Of a stretch of 64,000 bases of DNA, positions 41,465 to 49,929 are shown piece by piece (positions within the stretch are counted from its first letter, which is position 1; the number at the start of each line of letters is the position of its first letter). The stretch covers positions 4,836,001-4,900,000 of the forward strand of contig NZ_BAAAYL010000001.1 of the NCBI RefSeq assembly GCF_039536205.1, in the 5' to 3' direction. Made by a program: the position numbers and the translations under genes. This DNA comes from Streptomyces sannanensis. GTDB taxonomy: Bacteria; Actinomycetota; Actinomycetes; Streptomycetales; Streptomycetaceae. Below the pieces are notes generated by a model. That model did not search any database and was not told where the DNA came from. It worked only from the letters and a program-made list of their open reading frames with translations.

Positions 41465-41839
41465 TCAGCTGGCGAAGTCGGTGTACTCATCCGCGGAGAG
41501 CAGGTCGGCCGGCTCCTCCGTGATGCGCACCTTGAACAGCCAGCCGCCCTCGAACGGAGCGGAGTTCACCAGCGCCGGGTCGTCCACGACGTCCTGGTTG
41601 ATCTCGGTGACCTCGCCGGTGACCGGGGAGTACAGGTCGCTGACCGACTTGGTCGACTCCAGCTCGCCACAGGACTCGCCCGCGGTGATGGTGTCGCCGA
41701 CCTCGGGGAGCTGGACGTACACGACGTCACCGAGCGCGTCGGCGGCGTGCTTGGTGATGCCGACCGTCGAGACGCCGTCCTCGGCGGTCGACAGCCACTC
41801 GTGCTCCTTGCTGTAGCGAAGCTGCTGGGGGTTGCTCAT
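41465..41839 (-). CDS. gcvH: Glycine cleavage system H protein
   Basis: A 124-residue lipoyl carrier of the glycine cleavage complex. The lipoylated lysine is in [21 protein letters not shown] lies about ten bases before the ATG at 41839. It lies between gcvT and glyA. The P protein (gcvP) is not in the window; in Streptomyces it is often encoded elsewhere. Confidence 0.97.
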   Translation of the reverse strand: MSNPQQLRYSKEHEWLSTAEDGVSTVGITKHAADALGDVVYVQLPEVGDTITAGESCGELESTKSVSDLYSPVTGEVTEINQDVVDDPALVNSAPFEGGWLFKVRITEEPADLLSADEYTDFAS

Positions 41840-42157
41840 GACCTGAATTCTCCTGTACGCGGGGGAGTGGTGCGGACGGTGGGGTGGCTTGCCTCACCGA
41901 TGCGGGGAGGTCGACCTCGTCGAGCGATGCATTTCACGCGATGTGATGACAGAAGGTCATCGACCGATCGCTCGGTGCTGAGGTGGTGGCTGCGAACCAT
42001 CGGAGCGAGAACCAAGCCCGCTGATCCGCAGCCCGGACATCTGTCTCTCTTCCGGGCTGGTCTCAACCCGGCTGGTGCTGATCGCGCCAGTCTCGGCGGC
42101 TTGCTGAGCCGTCGGGCAGCGTGAGTCAGGAATCCCTTGCCCTGGGGCAGGGAGGAG
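41840..42157. other. gcvT–gcvH gap without a gene
   Basis: 318 bases between two genes of the same direction. It contains a possible hairpin (CCCTGCCC/GGGCAGGG-like, near 42137-42155) just after gcvT, and further dyads around 41905-41960, but no open frame that looks coding. The length suggests a second promoter or a regulatory site in front of gcvH–glyA. Confidence 0.45.
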
Positions 42158-43273
42158 TCAGTTCTGGCGCTTGTAGAAGGGGAGCGAGACGACCTGGTAC
42201 GGCTCGCTCTTCCCTCGGATGTCCACGCCCACGCCCTCGGTGCCGGGCGCGGCGTGCGCCGCGTCGACGTATGCCATCGCAATCGGCTTGCCCAGGGTGG
42301 GGGAGGGGGCGCCGGAGGTGACCTCGCCGATCGCCTCGCCGCCGACAACGACTGCGAAGCCCGCGCGGGGCACCCGGCGGCCCTCGGCGATCAGGCCGAC
42401 CAGCTTGCGCGGCGGGTTCGCGGCGGCGCGCTCGGCGGCGTCTTCCAGGGCCTTGCGGCCGACGAAGTCGCCCTCCTTCTCGAACTTCACGACCCGGCCC
42501 AGGCCCGCGTCGAACGGGGTGAGCGCGGTGGTCAGCTCGTGTCCGTACAGCGGCATGCCCGCCTCAAGGCGCAGCGTGTCGCGGCAGGACAGACCGCACG
42601 GGACCAGGCCCACCGGCTTGCCCGCCTCGGTCAGCGCCTGCCACAGCGCCGTGGCGTGCTCCGGCGCCACGAACAGCTCGAAGCCGTCCTCGCCGGTGTA
42701 ACCGGTACGGGCGATCAGCGCCGGGACGCCGGCGACGGTGCCGGGCAGACCCGCGTAGTACTTCAGACCGTCCAGGTCGGCGTCCGTGAGCGACTTCAGG
42801 ATGCCGGGGGACTCCGGGCCCTGCACGGCGATCAGCGCGTACGCGTCACGGTCGTCGCGGACCTCGGCGTCGAAGCCCTCCGCACGCGCGGTGATCGCGT
42901 CCAGCACGACCTGGGCGTTGGAGGCGTTGGCGACGACCATGTACTCGGTCTCGCCCAGACGGTAGACGATCAGATCGTCGAGGATGCCGCCGTCCTCCTG
43001 GCAGATCATCGTGTAGCGGGCGCGGCCCAGGCCGACGCTGCCGATGTTGCCGACCAGCGCGTAGTTCAGCAGCGCGGCGGCCTGCGGACCCGTGACGGTG
43101 ATCTCGCCCATGTGGGAGAGGTCGAACAGACCGGCCTTGGTGCGGACGGCGTTGTGCTCGTCACGCTCGCTGCCGTAGCGCAGCGGCATGTCCCAGCCCG
43201 CGAAGTCGGTCATGGTCGCGCCCAGCGAACGGTGCAGCGCGTCGAGGGCGGTCAGGCGGGGGGCGTTGCTCAT
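42158..43273 (-). CDS. gcvT: Aminomethyltransferase, glycine cleavage T protein
   Basis: A 371-residue T protein that takes the aminomethyl group from the H protein to tetrahydrofolate. Seen: MTDFAGWDMPLRYGS at the start, GLFDLSHMGEI, IARTGYTGEDGFELF and CRDTLRLEAGMPLYGHEL. ATG at 43273 (MSNAPRL) has GGGAGCC upstream and is preferred to an upstream in-frame start inside the riboswitch. A tandem glycine riboswitch lies in its leader. Confidence 0.97.
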   Translation of the reverse strand: MSNAPRLTALDALHRSLGATMTDFAGWDMPLRYGSERDEHNAVRTKAGLFDLSHMGEITVTGPQAAALLNYALVGNIGSVGLGRARYTMICQEDGGILDDLIVYRLGETEYMVVANASNAQVVLDAITARAEGFDAEVRDDRDAYALIAVQGPESPGILKSLTDADLDGLKYYAGLPGTVAGVPALIARTGYTGEDGFELFVAPEHATALWQALTEAGKPVGLVPCGLSCRDTLRLEAGMPLYGHELTTALTPFDAGLGRVVKFEKEGDFVGRKALEDAAERAAANPPRKLVGLIAEGRRVPRAGFAVVVGGEAIGEVTSGAPSPTLGKPIAMAYVDAAHAAPGTEGVGVDIRGKSEPYQVVSLPFYKRQN

Positions 43274-43308
43274 AGGTGTGGCTCCCAGGGCATGTCTGGC
43301 GAGGACGA

Positions 43309-43503
43309 TCCTCCCCATCTGTCATCGGAACCTGAGAGGTTCGCCGAGAGCCCCGGAAGGACCCGGCTTGCACCTTGGGTGGAGCCGCACGGCTCGCTTT
43401 TCAGATCTGCCTCATCCACGCGGTACGGGGCCTGAGAGATTCAAGGGAGGAACTTGCTCCTTCGGCGCCCGGCACACGGACGGTGTGACCGGGACTCTCC
43501 CGC
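43309..43503 (-). promoter_or_regulatory. Tandem glycine riboswitch ahead of gcvT
   Basis: On the minus strand the leader holds two copies of the glycine aptamer core. The first has GGGAGAGTCC, GCGCCGAAGGAGCAA, AATCTCTCAGG and GATGAGGCAGATCTG; the second has a degenerate GGTGCAA segment, CTCTCGGCGAACCTCTCAGG and GACAGATGGGGAGG. This arrangement is the known two-aptamer element. It ends about 36 bases before the gcvT start, so the switch probably controls ribosome access or termination to turn on glycine breakdown when glycine is high. Confidence 0.88.
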
Positions 43504-43685
43504 GCGGATTCAAGCGGCCGGTATGCAGTTGGCGCGCACATCATTGCACGTGCCGGGCCGAAACGTACCCCCGGCACCGGAAGCGCCGGGAATCAGGCGC
43601 CCCGCCAAATCCCTTGTGCCTCATTACCGTTTCTTTACACTCCATGGGGAAGGGTCGTATGACCTGACAAGGCGGGGAGGCGAGG

Positions 43686-44354
43686 GTGTTGCAGTTGCCA
43701 AGGCCAGGCGGGTACGTGACCACGACTGCGATGCCGGCCCGGCCCGGTGTGCCCGCGCGCGCCGCCGGAGCCCGACCCGTCCGTACCGTCCGGGACCTGC
43801 GCGAGCGCGCGGGCCGCGGACCGCGCGCCCTGGTCTTCCCGGCCGGCGACCTGGTGGTCGTCTCCGGGCTGCCCGGCAGCGGCAAGTCCACGCTGATTCG
43901 GCGGACGGCCGAGACCCGGGCCATCGACTCCCAGGACACCCGGGACCGCTGGGAGCAGCGGATGCCCCGTTTCCTGCCGTACGGCGTCTACCGCCCCCTC
44001 GTCCGGATGGCCCACTACGCCGGGCTGCGCCGCGCCCTGCGCTCCGGCGAGAGCGTCGTCGTCCACGACTGCGGCACCCAGGCCTGGGTGCGCCGCTGGC
44101 TGGCCCGGGAGGCGCGGCGCCGGGACCGGGCGCTGCGGCTCGTCCTGCTCGACGTCACCCCCGAGACGGCCCGTGACGGCCAGCGCGAGCGCGGCCGCGG
44201 CGTCACCGGCTACGCCTTCGCACGGCACCGGCACGCGGTGGCCCGCCTGGTCCGCGACGCGGAGACCGGCCGCCTGCCCTCCGGGTGCGCCTCCGCGATC
44301 CTGCTGGACCGCGCCGCGGCGGCGACGCTGACGCGTATCGGCTTCGCGAAGTAG
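43686..44354 (+). CDS. P-loop kinase-like ATP-binding protein
   Basis: A 222-residue AAA/kinase-fold protein. The Walker A is VSGLPGSGKSTLIRR (about 59-73), DSQDTRDRWE and VVVHDCGTQ suggest a small-molecule or nucleotide kinase of the zeta-toxin/chloramphenicol-kinase superfamily, and an Arg-rich lid (REARRRDRALR) follows. The substrate is unknown. GTG at 43686 has GGGGAGG upstream. It is divergent from gcvT (its start is about 180 bases beyond the riboswitch) and precedes the two SseB-like genes. A hairpin CCGCCC-GAA-GGGCGG (about 44376-44390) follows. Confidence 0.8.
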   Translation: MLQLPRPGGYVTTTAMPARPGVPARAAGARPVRTVRDLRERAGRGPRALVFPAGDLVVVSGLPGSGKSTLIRRTAETRAIDSQDTRDRWEQRMPRFLPYGVYRPLVRMAHYAGLRRALRSGESVVVHDCGTQAWVRRWLAREARRRDRALRLVLLDVTPETARDGQRERGRGVTGYAFARHRHAVARLVRDAETGRLPSGCASAILLDRAAAATLTRIGFAK

Positions 44355-44449
44355 CCTGCCGTCCTCCGCCCGGGGCCGCCCGAAGGGCGGTCCGGGGGCC
44401 AGGGGCGTTAGGGTCTTGTCCGCAAGGCAAGGGGGAGAAGGGGAACCCG

Positions 44450-45220
44450 GTGGACTTTCCAGCGCAGCCGCAGCCGTACGAGTACGGCGGCTGGCCGGCC
44501 AATGAACTCGAAGAGGTGCTGACCGCCTCCGTCGGCAATCCTTCCGCCGGCGCCCGGCTCGTCGAGGTGCTCGGCCGCAGCCAGGTCTGGATCCCGCTCC
44601 CCAGGGGCGGCAGCCCCGACAGCCCGAACCTCGACCTGCCCACCATGGACATCCACGGCGCCGCCTACGTCCCGGTCTACAGCTCCGAGCAGCAGTTCCG
44701 GCAGTGTGCCGGCGACACCATGCCGTTCGTCGTGGCGCCGGCTGTGGAGTTCGCCCGCGGCCTGCCCCCGCAGTTGGGCATCGCCGTGAATCCGGACGGC
44801 GCGGTCGGCATGCCGCTGCCGCCGCCCGCCGTCGCCGAACTCTGCCGGGCCGGCCGCACCGCGCTGGACGGGCCCGCGAGCGGAGCCCGGGTCCGGCTCT
44901 ACGAGCCCGACTGGCAGCACGACCCGGTCGACTTCCTCAACGCCGCCGCCGCCGAGTTCGAGGCGACCGGGGTGGTGCTGTCCGCCCGCCGGGCGCTGGC
45001 CAGCGTCGAGGGCGACAGTCCCACCCTCTTCGTCGGCGTCGAGCTGTCCTCCTGGCACGGCCCCGAACGCGAGGCCCCGCTGGACGCGCTGGGCCGGGCG
45101 CTGGGCCGGGTCCAGCCGCCCTGGCCGGTCAACCTGGTGTTGTTGGACGTGGCCCAGGACCCGGTGGGGGACTGGCTGCGTGAGCGCGTCCGCCCGTTCT
45201 ACCGGCGTGAACACCAGTAG
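44450..45220 (+). CDS. SseB-family protein (first of two)
   Basis: A 256-residue SseB-like protein, whose family name comes from enhanced serine sensitivity in E. coli. The N-terminal half (about 20-130) carries the SseB domain (ELEEVLTASVGNPSAGARLVEVLGRSQVWIP), and the end has DPVGDWLRERVRPFYRRE, shared with the next gene. GTG at 44450 has GGGGGAGAAGGGG upstream. Its place beside sdaA/glyA/gcvT is suggestive, but a role in serine metabolism has not been shown to my knowledge. Confidence 0.85.
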   Translation: MDFPAQPQPYEYGGWPANELEEVLTASVGNPSAGARLVEVLGRSQVWIPLPRGGSPDSPNLDLPTMDIHGAAYVPVYSSEQQFRQCAGDTMPFVVAPAVEFARGLPPQLGIAVNPDGAVGMPLPPPAVAELCRAGRTALDGPASGARVRLYEPDWQHDPVDFLNAAAAEFEATGVVLSARRALASVEGDSPTLFVGVELSSWHGPEREAPLDALGRALGRVQPPWPVNLVLLDVAQDPVGDWLRERVRPFYRREHQ

Positions 45221-45238
45221 CCACGGCGCTCCTGCCAC

Positions 45239-45385
45239 AGGTCCTGTCCGGCCGGTCAGGCCGGACCAGGGAGCGGCGGTCCCCCAGCTATCGCTGGGAG
45301 GTGCCCCCAGGTGCCGTGCGCCGCAGCCGCTCCGCGGCGGGCACCGAGCCGCCGCGAGCCCGGCGTGACCGGCCGGGCAGGGCCT
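45239..45385. mobile_element. MITE-like element 2, 147 bp with 20-bp inverted ends
   Basis: Left end AGGTCCTGTCCGGCCGGTCA (45239-45258) and reverse-complemented right end AGGCCCTGCCCGGCCGGTCA (45366-45385) agree at 18 of 20. It carries one CCCCCAGCTATCGCTGGGAGG hairpin. The ends and the inner right flank match the element at 14251-14523. It sits between two sseB-like genes, so the promoter of the second may lie in or near it. Confidence 0.6.
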
Positions 45386-45453
45386 AAGCTTCTTGTTGTC
45401 TTGGCAGCTGTCTTCAAATGACATGGGTGGATCGAAGAGGGGCGGGACCCAGG

Positions 45454-46245
45454 GTGAGCGCGTCAGGCACCGCGGCCGGCGGGCAGGTCGAGCACATGCT
45501 GCGCCAGGTGACCCCCGGGCGCTATGACGCGTACGAGGCGCTGCTGCGCGCCTTCGCCGACGGCCAGGTCTGGATGCTGCTCTGGCACGGCCAGGCGGGC
45601 TCGCCCGACGCCCAGTACGGAAACATGGCGGTCGAGGGGTTCGGTTACGCACCCTGCGTCACCTCCGCGCAGGAGCTTGCCGCCAGTGGCTGGAACCGTG
45701 CGTACGAAGTGGTCGGCGGCCGCGACATCGCCCAGGCGCTCTACCCCGACCGCTCCGGAATCTGGCTCAATCCGCACGCCCCTGGTGGCGGTGTCGGCAT
45801 CCCCTGGCCGGATCTGCGCCGGATCGCCACCGGTCTGGACCGGATGCCGGCCGGACCGCTGCGGCTGTCCGAACCGGCCATCGAGATCCCGCAGTTCTAC
45901 GCCCTGCTCACACAGAACGCCCACCGCACCCCAGTGGTGCGCTCGCTGCGCCGCGCCTGGGTGCAGCCGGCTCTCGGGGCGCCGTATCTGGCCATCGGCC
46001 TCGATCTGTACGACACCGGCCGGGCGTCGGTCGATTCGGTACGGGCGATGATGCAGCAGTCGATCGCCGCGGTCCCGGACGGTCTGCCCGTCTCCACCGT
46101 GGCGCTGTCCGACGAGTACGACCCGGTGAGCATGTGGCTGCGCGCCAACGCCCGCCCCTTCTACGACCGCGAGGCGCATGCCGCCCAGCCCCCCGCCTCC
46201 GCTCCCGGGTACGGCTGCCCTCCGGTCGCTCCCCGGACGTACTGA
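45454..46245 (+). CDS. SseB-family protein (second of two)
   Basis: A 263-residue SseB-like protein related to its neighbour. The N-terminal part reads VEHMLRQVTPGRYDAYEALL and LWHGQAGSPDAQYGNMAVEG, and the conserved end is MWLRANARPFYDRE. GTG at 45454 (MSASGTAAGGQ) is the best start; a frame extending to the ATG at 45418 has no ribosome site. The last 13 codons (GYGC…APRTY) belong to the first unit of a 76-bp tandem repeat. It is probably transcribed from the DNA near the small element upstream. Confidence 0.83.
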   Translation: MSASGTAAGGQVEHMLRQVTPGRYDAYEALLRAFADGQVWMLLWHGQAGSPDAQYGNMAVEGFGYAPCVTSAQELAASGWNRAYEVVGGRDIAQALYPDRSGIWLNPHAPGGGVGIPWPDLRRIATGLDRMPAGPLRLSEPAIEIPQFYALLTQNAHRTPVVRSLRRAWVQPALGAPYLAIGLDLYDTGRASVDSVRAMMQQSIAAVPDGLPVSTVALSDEYDPVSMWLRANARPFYDREAHAAQPPASAPGYGCPPVAPRTY

Positions 46246-46587
46246 CCACCGAGCCACCGACCGTCTGCCCGCGCTCGCTCCGGGGTACGGCTGCCTTCCG
46301 GTCGCTCCCCGGACGTACTGACCACCGCGCCACCGACCGTCTGCCCGCGCTCGCTCCGGGGTACGGCTGCCTTCCGGCCGCTCCCCGGACGTACTGACCA
46401 CCGCGCCACCGACCGTCTGCCCGCCCTCGCTCCGGGGTACGGCTGCCTTCCGGCCGCTCCCCGGACGTACTGACCACCGCGCCACCGACCGTCTGCCCGC
46501 CCTCGCTCCGGGGTACGGCTGCCTTCCGGCCGCTCCCCGGACGTACTGACCATCGCGCCACCGATCGCCTGCCCGCTCTCGCCCGAG
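46208..46587 (+). repeat. Five tandem copies of a 76-bp unit starting inside a coding sequence
   Basis: Units begin at 46208, 46284, 46360, 46436 and 46512 (exact 76-base spacing, judged by GGTACGGCTGCC). The unit includes the last 12-13 codons and stop of the sseB-like gene, then spacer DNA. The fifth copy diverges near its end. Because 76 is not a multiple of three, each repeat shifts frame. Each copy can form a hairpin TCCGGGG/CCCCGGA. The copies differ by only a few substitutions. Confidence 0.9.
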
Positions 46588-46913
46588 GGCGGATTCACTG
46601 TGCAATAAGGGTAGTTGGGCGGCATGCCCGACCTGGTGGATTAGCGCACGGGTCGTCCGCTGAGTCGATCATTGAGTCCGGATAACGGAAGCTGTCTGAC
46701 CGCATCACGTTTATGCAAACATTCCCCGGCGGGTCTGGCGGGTGATCGCGAACACATTGAAGACTCCCCGGAAACAAGCACCTTCGAGCTCGTGATCGAC
46801 CTGTTCGCGCGGCAGGTGCTCGTTGTACGTACCACTTGCACCACTGATGGAACGAAGCCGCTACAGCGGCGGGCGCGGGCCGACCACAGCCGGCCGAGAG
46901 GGGTCCCACCACG
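46588..46913. promoter_or_regulatory. Promoter region of the oligopeptide transport operon
   Basis: 326 bases between the tandem repeat and the opp-like operon, with moderately AT-rich DNA (about 46600-46760). It contains the palindrome GTACGTAC (46825-46832), about 80 bases before the first start codon, and a GAGAGGGG ribosome site just before 46914. No coding frame is credible. Confidence 0.45.
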
Positions 46914-47912
46914 ATGACGGCACCACTGCATGACACTGCAGCCGCTGAGACCGCGGCCGTTGATGTCGCCGCGGACGTCCCCGAGAAGGCGATCGAGGGC
47001 CGGTCCCCGTGGAAGATCGCCTGGACCCGGCTCAAGCGCGACAAGCTCGCACTGGCCGGTGGATTCGTGGTGCTCTTCCTCATCGTCGTCGCGATCCTCG
47101 CGCCGGTGATCGTGAGCGCCCTCGGTCATCCGCCGAACGATTTCCACGAGGACAAGATCGACCCGCTCTTCGGCACCCCGATCGGTTCCTGGGGAGGCAT
47201 CAGCTCGGACTTCCTGCTGGGAGTCGAGCCGGTCAACGGCCGTGACGTGTTCAGCCGCATCGTCTACGGCGCCCGGATCTCACTGCTGGTGGCCTTCCTC
47301 GCCGCTCTGGTCGCCGTCGCCCTCGGCACGGTCATCGGAATCGTCGCGGGCTACTTCGGCGGCTGGGTCGACGCGGCGATCAGCCGGGTCATGGACGTGA
47401 TGCTCGCCTTCCCGCAGCTGCTCTTCACCATCGCGCTGGTCTCCGTGCTCCCCAACGAGCTCTTCGGTCTGGAGGGTTCGGGTGTCCGCATCGGAGCGCT
47501 GGTCCTGGTGATCGGCTTCTTCGGCTGGCCGTACGTCGGCCGGATCGTCCGCGGCCAGACCCTCTCGCTCAGGGAGCGCGAGTACGTGGAGGCGGCCCGC
47601 AGCCTGGGCGCCGGACGCCTCTACATCCTGCGGCGCGAACTGCTGCCCAACCTGGTCGCCCCGATCACCGTGTACGCCACCCTGATGATCCCGACGAACA
47701 TCCTCACGGAGGCCGCGCTCAGCTTCCTCGGTGCCGGCGTGAAGCCGCCCACCGCCTCGTGGGGCCAGATGCTCTCGAAGGCCGTCAACACATATGAGTC
47801 CGACCCCATGTTCATGGTGATCCCGGGTCTGGCCATCTTCATCACCGTGCTTGCCTTCAACCTCTTCGGCGACGGCGTACGGGACGCGCTCGACCCGAAG
47901 GGCGCCCGCTGA
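46914..47912 (+). CDS. Oligopeptide ABC transporter permease (OppC/DppC type)
   Basis: A 332-residue permease with about six membrane helices. A cytoplasmic N-terminal tail of 40 residues comes before the first helix (ALAGGFVVLFLIVVAIL). The EAA-like loop EYVEAARSLGAGRLYILRREL contacts the ATPases. It belongs to the OppC/DppC class, which has the extracytoplasmic insertion PLFGTPIGSWGG. It is the first gene of a five-gene operon with substrate-binding protein, OppB-type permease and two ATPases. ATG at 46914 has GAGAGGGG upstream. Confidence 0.92.
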   Translation: MTAPLHDTAAAETAAVDVAADVPEKAIEGRSPWKIAWTRLKRDKLALAGGFVVLFLIVVAILAPVIVSALGHPPNDFHEDKIDPLFGTPIGSWGGISSDFLLGVEPVNGRDVFSRIVYGARISLLVAFLAALVAVALGTVIGIVAGYFGGWVDAAISRVMDVMLAFPQLLFTIALVSVLPNELFGLEGSGVRIGALVLVIGFFGWPYVGRIVRGQTLSLREREYVEAARSLGAGRLYILRRELLPNLVAPITVYATLMIPTNILTEAALSFLGAGVKPPTASWGQMLSKAVNTYESDPMFMVIPGLAIFITVLAFNLFGDGVRDALDPKGAR

Positions 47913-48031
47913 TCCGGCCTTGGGCCGCCCGTAAGACCTGCAAGACCCCGCCCCTGCCGATCAGCCAGGAGGCCATCGAAAGCCGGCGGCTCCTCGTCAA
48001 GGACCGCCACTACCACGGAGGTTGCGAGATC

Positions 48032-49816
48032 GTGACACCCATCAGTTCATCGAGGCGCAGGCTCGCCGCAGGCTCCGCCCTCGTCGTCGCGGCTCTGCTC
48101 GGCACCGCGGCCTGCGGTGGCGGCGGCAAGGACGACAACGGTGGCGGCGGCGGGGGCAAGGCCGGGGCCGCGGGCTTCAACGCCGCGGTCAACAAGGTCG
48201 CCAACGCGTCCGACAAGAAGGGTGGCGAGCTGAAGTTCATCGGCACGCAGGACGCCGACTCGTGGGACCCGCAGCGCGGTTACTACGGCTTCATGTGGGA
48301 CTTCGCCCGCTACTACACCCGCCAGCTGGTCACCTTCAAGGCCGAGCCGGGCGCCACCAGCACCGAGCTGGTCCCGGACATGGCCACCGACACCGGCCAG
48401 GTCTCGCCCGACGGCAAGACCTACACCTTCAAGCTGAAGTCGGGCCTGAAGTGGGAGGACGGCAAGCCCGTCACCTCCAAGGACCTGAAGTACGGCATCG
48501 AGCGCATCTGGGCGCAGGACGTCATCTCCGGCGGCCCGATCTACCTCCAGCAGGTGCTCGACCCCAAGGGCGCGTACAAGGGCCCGTACAAGGACACCAG
48601 CAAGGACAAGCTCGGCCTGTCCGCCATCGAGACGCCCGACGACCAGACCATCATCTTCAAGCTGCCGAAGGCCAACAGCGACTTCCTGCAGATGCTGGCC
48701 ATGCCCTCGGCCACCCCGGTCCGCCAGGACCTGGACACCAAGGCCAAGTACCAGCTGAAGCCTGCCTCCATGGGCCCGTACAAGTGGCAGGAGTACACGC
48801 CGAACAAGTCCATCACGCTCGTCCGCAACGAGAACTGGGACCAGGCGACGGACACCGTCCGCAAGGCCCTGCCGGACAAGATCACGGTCAAGCTGCAGAG
48901 CAACGCCGACGACATGGACAACCGGCTGATCGAGGGCGAGTACGACCTCGACATCAACGCCACCGGTATCGGCCCGGCCGCCCGCCCCAAGGCGCTGCAG
49001 CAGCACAAGGGCAACGTCGACAACCCGCAGACCGGCTTCATCCGCTACGCGGTGTTCCCGCAGACGGTCAAGCCGCTCGACAACATCGAGTGCCGCAAGG
49101 CCATCATCTACGCGGCCGACTCCAAGTCCCTGCAGACCGCTCGTGGCGGCCCGCAGGCCGGTGGTGACATCGCCACCAACATGCTGCCGCCGGCCGTCAA
49201 GGGCTCCGACCCGAAGGCCGACCCGTACGGCAAGCTGTCCGGCAAGCCGGACGAGGCCAAGGCCAAGGAAGCGCTGAAGAAGTGCGGCCAGCCGAACGGC
49301 TTCAAGACCACCATCGCGGTCCGCAACAACAAGCCGGTCGAGATCGCGACGGCCGAGTCGCTGCAGCAGGCGCTCGCCAAGGTCGGCATCACCGCCCAGA
49401 TCGACCAGTACGACGGTGCCCAGACCTCCGGCATCATCGGCTCGCCCAAGGTCGTGAAGGACAAGGGCTACGGCATCATCATCATGGGCTGGGGAGCCGA
49501 CTTCCCGTCCGGTCAGGGCTTCCTGCAGCCGCTGGTCGACGGCCGCTTCATCCTGCAGAGCGGTAACAACAACTTCTCGCAGCTGAACGACCCGGCGATC
49601 AACACCCTGTTCGACCAGGCGCTGGCGGAGACCGACCCCAACAAGGCCGGCGAGTTCTACAAGCAGATCAACACGAAGGTCACGGACGCCGCGGTCTACC
49701 TGCCCTTCACCCACGAGAAGAACATCGTCTGGCGCGGCTCCCGCCTGACGAACGTGTACACGGCCGACGCGTACAACGGCCGCTACGACTACGCCTCGCT
49801 GGGCGTCGTCAAGTGA
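48032..49816 (+). CDS. Oligopeptide ABC transporter substrate-binding lipoprotein
   Basis: A 594-residue extracellular solute-binding protein of family 5 (OppA/DppA class). Signal and lipobox GTAACGGGG lie near residues 20-28, followed by a Gly-rich linker. The core motif GLKWEDGKPVTSKDLKYGIE at about 140-160 is typical. It captures peptides or a related ligand and hands it to the permeases. GTG at 48032 has GGAGG upstream. It lies between the two permease genes rather than first in the operon. A perfect hairpin follows its stop. Confidence 0.93.
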   Translation: MTPISSSRRRLAAGSALVVAALLGTAACGGGGKDDNGGGGGGKAGAAGFNAAVNKVANASDKKGGELKFIGTQDADSWDPQRGYYGFMWDFARYYTRQLVTFKAEPGATSTELVPDMATDTGQVSPDGKTYTFKLKSGLKWEDGKPVTSKDLKYGIERIWAQDVISGGPIYLQQVLDPKGAYKGPYKDTSKDKLGLSAIETPDDQTIIFKLPKANSDFLQMLAMPSATPVRQDLDTKAKYQLKPASMGPYKWQEYTPNKSITLVRNENWDQATDTVRKALPDKITVKLQSNADDMDNRLIEGEYDLDINATGIGPAARPKALQQHKGNVDNPQTGFIRYAVFPQTVKPLDNIECRKAIIYAADSKSLQTARGGPQAGGDIATNMLPPAVKGSDPKADPYGKLSGKPDEAKAKEALKKCGQPNGFKTTIAVRNNKPVEIATAESLQQALAKVGITAQIDQYDGAQTSGIIGSPKVVKDKGYGIIIMGWGADFPSGQGFLQPLVDGRFILQSGNNNFSQLNDPAINTLFDQALAETDPNKAGEFYKQINTKVTDAAVYLPFTHEKNIVWRGSRLTNVYTADAYNGRYDYASLGVVK

Positions 49817-49878
49817 CCGTCTGTCAGCTACACCGGCGCACCCGCCGCTAGGCTCGAAGGGCAGGTGATGGCCGTGCG

Positions 49879-49916
49879 CGGTGGCCGGGGAACCTTCCGG
49901 GGTTCCCCGGCCACCG
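49879..49916 (+). terminator. 16-bp perfect intercistronic hairpin between oppA- and oppB-type genes
   Basis: Arms CGGTGGCCGGGGAACC (49879-49894) and GGTTCCCCGGCCACCG (49901-49916) are perfectly complementary with a six-base loop. It stands 62 bases after the binding-protein stop and 13 bases before the next start. Such a structure could protect the upstream message and reduce transcription of the downstream genes, giving more binding protein than permease, as is common for binding-protein operons. Confidence 0.75.
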
Positions 49917-49929
49917 CCGGGCCGACTGC

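Noticed and set aside
46134..46397. Alternative plus-strand reading frame across the 76-bp repeats
   Set aside because: It is created by repeat frame shifts and has no start signal of its own.
46208..46587. CRISPR-like array
   Set aside because: The repeats are directly contiguous at 76-base spacing, with no unique spacers, and no cas genes are nearby.
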